DNA from: Prochloraceae cyanobacterium | Lineage (GTDB): Bacteria; Cyanobacteriota; Cyanobacteriia; Cyanobacteriales; JASJDA01 | DNA: 36,137 nt | Direction: 5' to 3' | Assembly: GCA_030065755.1 (NCBI GenBank) | Contig: JASJDA010000029.1 | Span: 1 to 36,137 of the forward strand | Part shown: one piece after another, positions 24,071 through 31,640 of the stretch | How the letters are laid out: the number at the start of each line of letters is the position of its first letter | Position numbering within the stretch: the stretch's first letter is position 1 | Made by a program: the position numbers and the translations under genes | Notes under the pieces: generated by a model | Seen by the model: the letters and a program-made list of their open reading frames with translations, nothing else | Databases searched by the model: none | What the model was told of the DNA's origin: nothing

Positions 24071-24650
24071 CAATCCTGAAATCGAACCCTTGACTCGCAC
24101 GCAAATTTTAGTAGCGATGGGGGTGACCGCTGTTATCTTGCTAATTATTGCTAAAATATGGCAAAAATTAGGCTCTGTTTCTATACTATCCCTTCAGGTT
24201 ACATTTTACGATGTTTTGTTAGGAATAGGTCTGGCTGTAGGAATTATTGTTGCTAATAACGTTGTTTATCGCCTTTGGTCAGCTTATCGTCGCAGCGCTG
24301 ACTTTTACCTGGAATTGGTGATTAAGCCCCTAGAATGGCCAGATTTGATTTGGATAGGACTATTACCTGGTTTAAGCGAAGAATTGTTATTTCGCGGGGT
24401 AATTTTACCAGCTCTAGGATTAAACTGGATTGCTTTGATAATTTCAAGTCTCATATTTGGCGTTTTGCACTTGAGCGGTTCGGAACAATGGCCCTATGTG
24501 GTTTGGGTAACGGTTGTAGGATTTATCTTGGGATATAGTGCTATAGTTACGGGAAATTTATTAGTTCCAATAGTGGCTCATATTATTACTAATTGGGTTT
24601 CTAGTTGTCTGTGGAAAGCGAGGCGATCGGTAGGTGCGTCTCCTTCTTAA
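24057..24650 (+). CDS. CPBP-family intramembrane glutamic protease
   Basis: A 197-aa membrane protein starting at a GTG inside the end of the DUF3326 gene, so it is translationally coupled. It has about six hydrophobic segments. The CPBP (CAAX protease and bacteriocin-processing, Abi) motifs are present: SEELLFRG with the Glu-Glu-x3-Arg core, LHLSG in the second motif, and AHIITNW in the third. Such proteins cleave substrates in the membrane; substrates in cyanobacteria are mostly unknown. The DUF3326 partnership is a clue to its role. No bacteriocin gene is nearby. Confidence 0.87.
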   Translation: MTNPNNPEIEPLTRTQILVAMGVTAVILLIIAKIWQKLGSVSILSLQVTFYDVLLGIGLAVGIIVANNVVYRLWSAYRRSADFYLELVIKPLEWPDLIWIGLLPGLSEELLFRGVILPALGLNWIALIISSLIFGVLHLSGSEQWPYVVWVTVVGFILGYSAIVTGNLLVPIVAHIITNWVSSCLWKARRSVGASPS

Positions 24651-24652
24651 AT

Positions 24653-24675
24653 CAGTTATCAGTTATCAGTTATCA
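24653..24675. repeat. CAGTTAT heptamer array
   Basis: Three copies of CAGTTAT lie directly between the CPBP gene stop and the next gene's ATG. The same unit recurs at 28971-28990, inverted at 29070-29088, at 34422-34442 and at 35371-35404. Confidence 0.85.
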
Positions 24676-25029
24676 ATGCCAGAAGACAAACATATCAATG
24701 ACCTTTATCTCAAAATAGCTTCTCTAGAACGCCGTATAAGTAAATTAGAACTAGGTTTAGAAGAACACGACAGAGTTATCGATCCTCAAGGTTGGATAGG
24801 GGAAGCGTTTGAGCGCGTCTACGAAGATATAGATAATCTAGAAACAAAATTAGACTCTGCCAACCACAAACTAGATGCTATTCTACAGCGACTGACTGGG
24901 ATTTCCGAGGGCAAGTGGCGAGAGTTAGAGTTTTTTTTTCCAGCGATCGAGCTTTTAACTGAAGATTTGAGCGCTCGATCCCCAACACAAAAAACGTTAC
25001 CTTATGACTTTCGAGGGAGAAAAAATTGA
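24676..25029 (+). CDS. coiled-coil protein of unknown function
   Basis: A 117-aa protein from the ATG at 24676; an upstream in-frame ATG would translate the heptamer array and is rejected. Residues 9-75 are strongly heptad-patterned (LYLKIASLERRISKLELGL, then IDNLETKLDSANHKLDAIL), suggesting a coiled-coil dimer. The C-terminal 40 residues are less regular. It is on the same strand as the DUF3326 and CPBP genes but has the repeat array in place of a leader. Function unknown. Confidence 0.7.
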   Translation: MPEDKHINDLYLKIASLERRISKLELGLEEHDRVIDPQGWIGEAFERVYEDIDNLETKLDSANHKLDAILQRLTGISEGKWRELEFFFPAIELLTEDLSARSPTQKTLPYDFRGRKN

Positions 25030-25150
25030 GCAAAAAAAACCTTTAGAACTTTTCATCGATCAATTTGCGCCAACAAATGTTTACTATTTGTTAGAAGTTT
25101 ATTTCGATCGACATTCTAAAGACGCACCTTTTTATAGTTCAAAGTTTTAG
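25004..25150 (+). CDS. possible 48-aa protein overlapping ldh 3' end
   Basis: A frame from the ATG at 25004 overlaps the end of the coiled-coil gene by 26 bases and the convergent ldh stop by 12. The product has a normal composition ([20 protein letters not shown]) and no membrane segment. There is no clear ribosome site. It could be coupled to the gene before it or be chance. Confidence 0.35.
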   Translation: MTFEGEKIEQKKPLELFIDQFAPTNVYYLLEVYFDRHSKDAPFYSSKF

Positions 25151-26137
25151 CTGGTCGAACACTTCCCGCAGTACTTTAGCTGAGTTTTGCAGTTGTTTTA
25201 TTTCTGTTTCACTTAGAGCTAGGTTAACTGTCTTAAGCACGCCTTTCTCATTGACAACCGTTGGTAAACTCAAACAAATGTCGCGGATATCGTAGAGTCC
25301 GTCGATAAAACTGCTGACAGTAAGCACGCGCTCTTGGGAGCGTAAAATTGCTTTGATTATATCACTTACCGCCAAGCCGATCGCATAAGAAGTATATCCT
25401 TTGCGTTTAATAATTTCATAGGCGGCATTTTTTACTTGTTCAAAAATAGCGTTTAATTCGTCCCTGTTAGCAGAGGGTTGATTTTCCCAACCGTTCGGCA
25501 CTAGTTTCCTTCCAGCAATATTAGCCGTACTCCAGATCGGCACTTCACTATCTCCGTGTTCCCCAACTATATAGGCGTGAACGCTTCTCGAATCAATATC
25601 GAGTTTTCGCGCCAGCAAGTAACGAAAACGAGCTGTATCTAGGACTGTACCCGAACCTATCACCCTAGAAGTGGGAAAGCCGGATATTTTTAAGGTTACG
25701 TAAGTCATAATGTCAACAGGGTTGCTGACAATGAGCAAAATGGCATTAGGGCAGTATTTAACTACATCGCCGAGGATATTTTTGAAGATAGAGACATTCC
25801 TTTCTACCAAGTTTAAACGGGTTTCTCCTGGTTTTTGGGCGGCTCCAGCGGTGATAATAACTATATCTGCATCTTTTCCTGCGTCTGCTACAGTTCCAGC
25901 ATGGAGTTCGGTGGGAGCAATGAACGACATTCCGTGCATCAAATCCATTACTTCCCCTTCGACTTTTTCCGTGTTGATATCTTGAAGTATTAGTTCGTCG
26001 AAACATTCTTGGATCAGCAGGGAGTAAGCGCAAGCTATGCCTACTTGACCTGCTGCACCAATAATCACCCCTTTGCGGGGACGAAGGGGAGCAGGTTTTT
26101 CTGCATTTGGATTGGGAATGAAAATTTCTTCAAACAT
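25139..26137 (-). CDS. ldh: L-lactate dehydrogenase
   Basis: A 332-aa NAD-dependent enzyme that interconverts pyruvate and L-lactate. The Rossmann start is IIGAAGQVG (residues 25-33). The substrate loop AAQKPGETR has Gln101, which marks lactate rather than malate dehydrogenase, and Arg107. Asp167 and Arg170 (LDTAR) and catalytic His194 (GEHGDSE) complete the site. A 20-residue N-terminal extension ([10 protein letters not shown]) precedes the core. It lies downstream of phosphoketolase on the same strand with 140 bases between, so the two may be coexpressed for fermentation or overflow of pyruvate. Confidence 0.92.
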   Translation of the reverse strand: MFEEIFIPNPNAEKPAPLRPRKGVIIGAAGQVGIACAYSLLIQECFDELILQDINTEKVEGEVMDLMHGMSFIAPTELHAGTVADAGKDADIVIITAGAAQKPGETRLNLVERNVSIFKNILGDVVKYCPNAILLIVSNPVDIMTYVTLKISGFPTSRVIGSGTVLDTARFRYLLARKLDIDSRSVHAYIVGEHGDSEVPIWSTANIAGRKLVPNGWENQPSANRDELNAIFEQVKNAAYEIIKRKGYTSYAIGLAVSDIIKAILRSQERVLTVSSFIDGLYDIRDICLSLPTVVNEKGVLKTVNLALSETEIKQLQNSAKVLREVFDQLKL

Positions 26138-26161
26138 AAAACTATTTCTTTTCAGAGGTTA

Positions 26162-26202
26162 GGGGGAGTGGGGGAGTGGGGGAGTGGGGGAGTGGGGGAG
26201 AG
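26162..26202. repeat. GGGGGAGT tandem array upstream of ldh
   Basis: Five copies of an 8-base GGGGGAGT unit (the last ends GGGGGAGA). The array lies between ldh and xfp about 25 bases upstream of the ldh start, where the ldh promoter or leader would be. The G-run strand could form G-quadruplex structure. Confidence 0.85.
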
Positions 26203-26277
26203 AGGAAGTTGAAAATAAATTTTCCTCTCTTATCTTCTTCACACTTCCCACACTACCTAAAAGCCTTTAACCGTAAA

Positions 26278-28686
26278 TTAGTAAGGCCACTTCCAGCCAG
26301 TTATTTCTGGCTTGTCTATACCCTGTTCGTAAGCGTAGTGCAGATTCTCGATAATTTCGTTCTTCATGCGCTCTTTTACGTATGCGGCTGCAGAACCTAG
26401 CTTGGGAACGCGATCGATTACGTCAATTACTAGATTGAAGCGATCGATCTGATTGTTAATCGCTAATTCCATAGGCGTATTGATGTTGCCTTCTTCCTTA
26501 TAACCCCGAACGTGGATCCGTTCTTGATTAGTACGGCGATAGGTCAGTTTGTGAATCAACCATGGATAGCCGTGGAAGTTAAAAATAACTGGTTTGTCTG
26601 GAGTAAATAAGGTGTCGAAATCCCTGTCTGATAAACCGTGGGGATGTTCGCTTTCTGGCTGCAATTTAAACAGGTCAACTACGTTAACAAAGCGAACTTT
26701 GAGATGGGGAAATTCTTCTCGAAGAATAGCGGTTGCAGCCAGAGATTCCATAGTGGGAATGTCGCCGCAGCAAGCCATAACCACATCGGGAATGTCTGGT
26801 TCTTTGCCGCAATCGTCGTTACTCGCCCACTCCCAGATGCCGATACCTTTAGTACAGTGCTTAATTGCCTCTTCCATATTCAAGTATTGCAAGTGCATTT
26901 GCTTGTCGGAAACGATTACGTTAACGTAGTCAGTGCTGCGCAAACAGTGATCGCCTACTGAGAGCAAGCAGTTGGCATCGGGGGGTAGATAGATGCGGGT
27001 AACTTCTGCACTCTTGTTCGTCACTAAATCGATAAAGCCAGGATCTTGGTGAGAAAAGCCGTTGTGATCTTGTCTCCAAACTACTGAAGAGAGCATAATG
27101 TTCAATGAGGAAACTGAAGCTCTCCAGGGTACCTCGTGCTTGCAAATATCTAACCACTTGGCGTGCTGGTTAAACATGGAGTCCACTACGTGAGCAAAGG
27201 CTTCGTAGGTGTGGAAGAAACCGTGTCGCCCAGTCAGCAAATAACCTTCTAGCCAGCCTTGTAGGGTGTGTTCGCTGAGCATTTCCATCACCCTACCGTC
27301 GGTAGATAATAAGCTGCCATCTTCATCTTCGGGTAGGATATTTGCCATCCAAGCTTTTTGAGTGACTTCGTAGATATCGCCGAGGCGGTTAGAGGCGGTT
27401 TCGTCTGGTCCGAAGACTCGGAAAGTGGTCATGTTTTGCGCCATCACATCTCGCAGTAATTTGCCGAGAATGCGGGTGTTTTCTACCTCAACTTTGCCAG
27501 GTTCGGATACCTCAACTGCATACTCGCGGAAGTCTGGCATAGACAACTCTTTACGCACCATACCGCCGTTGGCAATGGGGTTGGCACTCATGCGGCGGTG
27601 TCCAGTGGGTGCTAATTCCTTAAGTTCTGGAATCAGGGTACCATTTTCGTCAAATAGTTCCTCTGGCTTGTAGCTGTGCATCCAGTCTTCTAACAATTTG
27701 AGGTTTTCGGGTTTTTTGTGTACGTCCGCCATCGGTACTTGGTGCGCCCGCCAGAAACCTTCTACTTTATGTCCGTTGACTTCTTTTGGTCCCGTCCACC
27801 CTTTAGGAGTGCGGAGAATAATCATGGGCCAAAGCGGACGCTTAGCAACGCCACTGCTGCGCGCTTCTTCTTGGATAGAGCGAATTTTGTTAATACACTC
27901 TTCCATGGTTGCTGCCATCTTTTGGTGCATAATGGCAGGATCGTCTCCTTCTACTACGTAGGGAGTGTAGCCGTAACCGCGGAATAGATTTTCTAATTCT
28001 TCTGGGCTGATGCGGGCTAGAATTGTAGGATTAGCAATTTTGTAGCCGTTGAGATGGAGTACGGGTAAAACTGCTCCATCGCGAATGGGGTTGAGGAATT
28101 TGTTCGAGTGCCATGCAGTAGCTAATGGCCCTGTCTCTGCTTCGCCGTCGCCAACTACTACCGTCGCAATTAGGTCTGGGTTATCGTAAACCGTTCCGTA
28201 GGCGTGAGAGATGCTATAGCCTAGTTCCCCCCCTTCGTGAACGGAACCAGGTGTTTCTGGAGTGACGTGACTGCCGATGTGGCCTGGGAAGGAAAACTGT
28301 TTGAAGAATTTTTGCATTCCTTCAGAATCTTCGCTCTTATCGGGATATATTTCTGAATACGTTCCCTCTAAGTACACAGGACCGAGAACTCCTGGCGCTC
28401 CGTGTCCTGGTCCGGCTAAGAAAATGGCATTGAGATCGTATTTTTTTATAAGTCGATTTAGGTGTATGTAGGTGAAGCTCAATCCTGGACTGGCTCCCCA
28501 GTGACCTAGCAGGCGTTTCTTAACCTGCTCTGCTTTGAGAGGTTCTTTAAGGAGTGGGTTGTCTTTGAGATAGATCATACCTACGGCTAAGTAGTTGCAA
28601 GCGCGCCAGTAAGCATGAATTTTACGCAGTTCTTCTTCAGAAAGCGGTTCTTCTGTTGTTTTTTTGGCAGCTGGTGCTTTAACCAT
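26278..28686 (-). CDS. xfp: xylulose-5-phosphate/fructose-6-phosphate phosphoketolase
   Basis: An 802-aa thiamine diphosphate enzyme that splits xylulose 5-phosphate or fructose 6-phosphate with phosphate to acetyl phosphate plus a sugar phosphate. The length is standard. Visible landmarks are GPGHGAPG near residue 96, [20 protein letters not shown] (the diphosphate-Mg site), and the C-terminal [16 protein letters not shown]. Two phosphoketolases are common in cyanobacteria, where they feed acetyl-CoA and help in dark or mixotrophic growth. The next gene on the same strand is ldh, giving a heterolactic-type pair. A dual X5P/F6P specificity is likely but cannot be read from sequence. Confidence 0.94.
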   Translation of the reverse strand: MVKAPAAKKTTEEPLSEEELRKIHAYWRACNYLAVGMIYLKDNPLLKEPLKAEQVKKRLLGHWGASPGLSFTYIHLNRLIKKYDLNAIFLAGPGHGAPGVLGPVYLEGTYSEIYPDKSEDSEGMQKFFKQFSFPGHIGSHVTPETPGSVHEGGELGYSISHAYGTVYDNPDLIATVVVGDGEAETGPLATAWHSNKFLNPIRDGAVLPVLHLNGYKIANPTILARISPEELENLFRGYGYTPYVVEGDDPAIMHQKMAATMEECINKIRSIQEEARSSGVAKRPLWPMIILRTPKGWTGPKEVNGHKVEGFWRAHQVPMADVHKKPENLKLLEDWMHSYKPEELFDENGTLIPELKELAPTGHRRMSANPIANGGMVRKELSMPDFREYAVEVSEPGKVEVENTRILGKLLRDVMAQNMTTFRVFGPDETASNRLGDIYEVTQKAWMANILPEDEDGSLLSTDGRVMEMLSEHTLQGWLEGYLLTGRHGFFHTYEAFAHVVDSMFNQHAKWLDICKHEVPWRASVSSLNIMLSSVVWRQDHNGFSHQDPGFIDLVTNKSAEVTRIYLPPDANCLLSVGDHCLRSTDYVNVIVSDKQMHLQYLNMEEAIKHCTKGIGIWEWASNDDCGKEPDIPDVVMACCGDIPTMESLAATAILREEFPHLKVRFVNVVDLFKLQPESEHPHGLSDRDFDTLFTPDKPVIFNFHGYPWLIHKLTYRRTNQERIHVRGYKEEGNINTPMELAINNQIDRFNLVIDVIDRVPKLGSAAAYVKERMKNEIIENLHYAYEQGIDKPEITGWKWPY

Positions 28687-28970
28687 AATAAATTTTCACC
28701 TTATTTAATTTGTTTTTTTGAAATAGTTGGCTAATGTTGCTACTAAAACTGAGTCGATCGAGCGTTTCTCTATTAGAATTTTTACAGAATTCTTTGATTT
28801 TGTTAATTTTTTTACTATTTATTTATTATTAGCCTTAATCGGAAGATAGTATCTTTGTTATAAGTAATATTAGGTATAGATATAAAATTATATAATACTC
28901 TTGTAAAAATAAACTATTTAAAAATGTGTCTTCTGGTTTTCTAGCCTAGTTTTTAACAGTTACCAGTGAC

Positions 28971-29088
28971 CAGTTATCAGTTATCAGTTATATGTTATCT
29001 ACGGGAGCAAAAGTCCTCTATCTCTATAGGTAGGATGTCTATCTCCTGGTTTAAATCCATGAGAGAGACCTGATAACTGATAACTGAT
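28971..29088. repeat. pair of inverted CAGTTAT arrays
   Basis: CAGTTATCAGTTATCAGTTA at 28971-28990 faces TGATAACTGATAACTGAT at 29070-29088, so the two can pair with about 80 bases between. The enclosed sequence includes a small CTATC/GGTAG hairpin near 29020-29035. It looks like a miniature mobile or folded repeat unit. Confidence 0.65.
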
Positions 29089-29136
29089 TTAAGACGAAAT
29101 GGGTTTGGGGGAAGTCTAAATCCTCCTCTAAACAAT

Positions 29137-29176
29137 TTCCTATTCCCTATTCCCTGTTCCCTATTCCCTATTCCCC
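29137..29176. repeat. TATTCCC heptamer array
   Basis: About five copies of TATTCCC (one TGTTCCC) lie just downstream of the galT stop. Confidence 0.8.
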
Positions 29177-29216
29177 TTAATTAAATCCATCACTCTAGCT
29201 TTTCAGATATTTTTGT

Positions 29217-30212
29217 TTAGGAATTTAAGAAATCAGCATCTAATTCTGGAAGAGAAGGATTAATATTGATTCCTGTTGCTAATTCAAAACCTGCGGTTAT
29301 AGTTAATCGCGGTAAAATTTGACAATACCAATGTACTTGAGGTTCTTCTGCTTTATAACGAGCAGAAGTGTTAATTACGTAGTTGTAATCGGGGTTATTT
29401 AACTTATCATATAATCTCATCAAAACATCTTTGAGAAGATGGGCAAAATCAGTTTTTTCTTGTGGAGTAATACTGCCAAAATCTGCTTGATGTTCTTTAG
29501 GCATAATCCAAATTTCAAAGGGAAGAGAAGCTGCATAAGGGACAAAAGCCACAAATGTTTCATTTTCTCCTATTATTCTCTGCCCATTTTCTTGCTCGTG
29601 ACTGAGAATATCGCAATATACGCACTGTCCCCATCGATCGAAATATCGTTGTGCTTCTTCCTCAGTCCAACGTCGATGTTGGGGGACAATACTGGTGGCA
29701 ATAATTTGAGAATGAGGATGAGTTAAAGAAGCTCCAGCTTTTTCACCATAATTGCGAAAGATAATGGTTAACAGATTAGAACTATCTTCCATCAGAGCTA
29801 GATAGCGTTGATGATAAGTTTCAATGAGTACCTCAATTTCTGCTATTGGCATCAGAGCTAAATTTTGCTCGTGATCGGGAGTTTCAATAACTACTTCGTG
29901 CTGACCGTAACCAGGCATTGTCAAATAAATTCCCTCTTTTGTTCGTTGCGGCTTCCCTTTGGATACTAAAGCTGGAAACTTATTTTGAATAACTCTGGTT
30001 TGCCAAGGGCGATCGTCAACTGAAGGCATTTCTAAAATTATTGTTTCGTTTAAATCGCAGAAAGGGCAATGATTTTTTTTGACCTTTTTGGAGTTCTCTG
30101 AAGAACTAATGGCATGAAAATCTTGAGGACGTTTGCGACGACTAGGCGCGTAAATAACCCATTCTCTACTAGCAATATTAAGTCTAATTTGACCGATTTC
30201 TGAGTGATTCAT
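29217..30212 (-). CDS. galT: galactose-1-phosphate uridylyltransferase
   Basis: A 331-aa HIT-superfamily transferase that exchanges UDP between UDP-glucose and galactose 1-phosphate. The N-terminal SRRKRPQDF block is typical of GalT. A zinc-type pair, Cys49-x2-Cys52, is visible. The active-site motif is His165-Pro-His167-x-Gln169, where His167 would be the uridylylated nucleophile. GalT and diadenosine-phosphate phosphorylases share these motifs; the length and N-terminal block favour GalT. It has no sugar-metabolism neighbours here. Confidence 0.85.
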   Translation of the reverse strand: MNHSEIGQIRLNIASREWVIYAPSRRKRPQDFHAISSSENSKKVKKNHCPFCDLNETIILEMPSVDDRPWQTRVIQNKFPALVSKGKPQRTKEGIYLTMPGYGQHEVVIETPDHEQNLALMPIAEIEVLIETYHQRYLALMEDSSNLLTIIFRNYGEKAGASLTHPHSQIIATSIVPQHRRWTEEEAQRYFDRWGQCVYCDILSHEQENGQRIIGENETFVAFVPYAASLPFEIWIMPKEHQADFGSITPQEKTDFAHLLKDVLMRLYDKLNNPDYNYVINTSARYKAEEPQVHWYCQILPRLTITAGFELATGININPSLPELDADFLNS

Positions 30213-30239
30213 AAAACTTACCCATAAATAAAAAATTGA

Positions 30240-30270
30240 CCTCGCAGCGATCGAAACAATTGCTGCGAGG
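30240..30270 (-). terminator. terminator of the DUF3887 gene
   Basis: CCTCGCAGC pairs perfectly with GCTGCGAGG over 9 bases with a 13-base loop. On the minus strand it is followed by TCAATTTTTTATTT, a proper T-run. It lies about 20 bases after the stop at 30289. Confidence 0.85.
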
Positions 30271-30288
30271 GACGAAACTGGGAACGGA

Positions 30289-31083
30289 TTAGTTCAGCAC
30301 GGGAAAATCTATACCAATAATTTTTTTATCGCGATCGAAAATCACTATTAGATTGTCGGTAACTTTTTCAAACTCGATGGTTACTAAGACTATATCCATA
30401 TTTTCCGTTGAAGAACTCTGTCTTACTTCAGTTTTTACTTGTCTTTCAAACGCACCAGTTTGTAATAGTAATTGTTGCCATTTTTGTTGCACTTGTTCGG
30501 GAAAAATCTCTTGTTTCAAAAATGGATGTAAATATCCTCTAGCCCTAGCAAAATCTCGTGCAGCTAGAGCATTAACTACTTTCTCAGAAATTTCTTCTAT
30601 AGTTTCAATTTTGGGAAAATCTAAACCGACAATTTGCCGATCTCGATCGAAAGTTACCAATAGTTGGTCGGTAGTATTTTTAAACTCAACAGATACAAAT
30701 ACCAGATCGCCATTAACTGTTTTGACAACTCGCGATTTTCCTCGTCGTACAAAAGGGCCAGTTTCTGCCAGTAATTCTTCCCAAATTTGTTTTATTTTAG
30801 AAGCAGGCCAATTTCTTTTGAGATCGGAATTTAACTCATTTCTTACTCGATCGAATTTTTCTGCCGCTAAAAGATCGACAAAATTTTCTGCTTTCTGTTG
30901 AATTTTTTGAGAATTAGCGTCCTTTAACTGAACTATTTCAGTTGAAATCAAAACGGGTTGAGGTTGTTTAGTGTAAGCAAGCGATCGAACTGCTGATAAA
31001 CTTACAGTAAATAACATTAAAGAATAAAGCCATACTTTACCATAATTTCGCCAACAAAGTGGAGACAAGTTTGCACTCTTCAT
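30289..31083 (-). CDS. exported tandem DUF3887 protein
   Basis: A 264-aa protein with a hydrophobic N-terminal segment (about residues 15-35, LYSLMLFTVSLSAV) that should be a signal peptide or anchor. The mature part has two copies of one domain, at about residues 62-155 and 165-262. Both have an N-terminal helix (ENFVDLLAAEKFDRVR, KVVNALAARDFARARG), a strand region, and the closing strand FDRDRQIVGLDF or FDRDKKIIGIDF. This matches DUF3887, found in secreted proteins and sometimes fused to hydrolases. Here no hydrolase is attached, so function is unknown. It is monocistronic. Confidence 0.8.
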   Translation of the reverse strand: MKSANLSPLCWRNYGKVWLYSLMLFTVSLSAVRSLAYTKQPQPVLISTEIVQLKDANSQKIQQKAENFVDLLAAEKFDRVRNELNSDLKRNWPASKIKQIWEELLAETGPFVRRGKSRVVKTVNGDLVFVSVEFKNTTDQLLVTFDRDRQIVGLDFPKIETIEEISEKVVNALAARDFARARGYLHPFLKQEIFPEQVQQKWQQLLLQTGAFERQVKTEVRQSSSTENMDIVLVTIEFEKVTDNLIVIFDRDKKIIGIDFPVLN

Positions 31084-31640
31084 TCAATCCTCCGTTTTCA
31101 CCGCTTCAAGTATCTAATCTCTAATTTTTACCATTAGTAACGCACAAAAGTGAGCCTCAACCCTATATGTTTCATCTTCAAAGGGTGAAGCTGCGTTTCT
31201 TTGGCATCAATTCTCTGGTAAACATTAAGAATCATCCACAATACTATGCCAACATTTTCCTTCCTTATATTGGGACTTCACCAAAATTTAAGCCAAAATC
31301 TTGCCCCAATTTGCTTGGTAATATAAATTGTTAAAATTAGCCAGATAAATAAGGCTTAAATAATATTAATTATTCAGCATAAATATTTACTTACTTTCTT
31401 GATTATCTCGCTTATCTAGCTTAATTTATAAAAATAATTTGCGATCGTGAATTTATTCTAAAATTATGAGACACTTTTGTATTTTACAACTTATTTTCTA
31501 CTAGACGATCGAGATTGGGATTTAGTGCTTGTGTTGGAAACGAACAAATAACACCCTACACCTTTCCCAATAAATCTCCTCGCTTTTTCCTTTTTCGATT
31601 CTCAATTATTTGATAGTTGCTGAAAATTACAAAAATTCCC
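31084..31640. other. gap between DUF3887 gene and RND transporter gene
   Basis: 557 AT-rich bases between divergent genes. I saw no gene, tRNA or array. It must hold both promoters; none could be assigned by eye. Confidence 0.5.

Larger units (their letters stand above)
28687..29216. other. gap between xfp and galT
   Basis: 530 bases without a gene. Near xfp it is very AT-rich, fitting its promoter. 28971-29088 holds two CAGTTAT arrays in opposite orientation, and 29137-29176 holds a TATTCCC array. No RNA gene was recognised. Confidence 0.6.

Noticed and set aside
26594-27987. Several plus-strand frames inside xfp
   Set aside because: They are antisense shadows of a strongly conserved 802-aa enzyme.
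28971-29176. CRISPR-like repeats in the xfp-galT gap
   Set aside because: The units are 7 bases long and directly adjacent, with no spacers.
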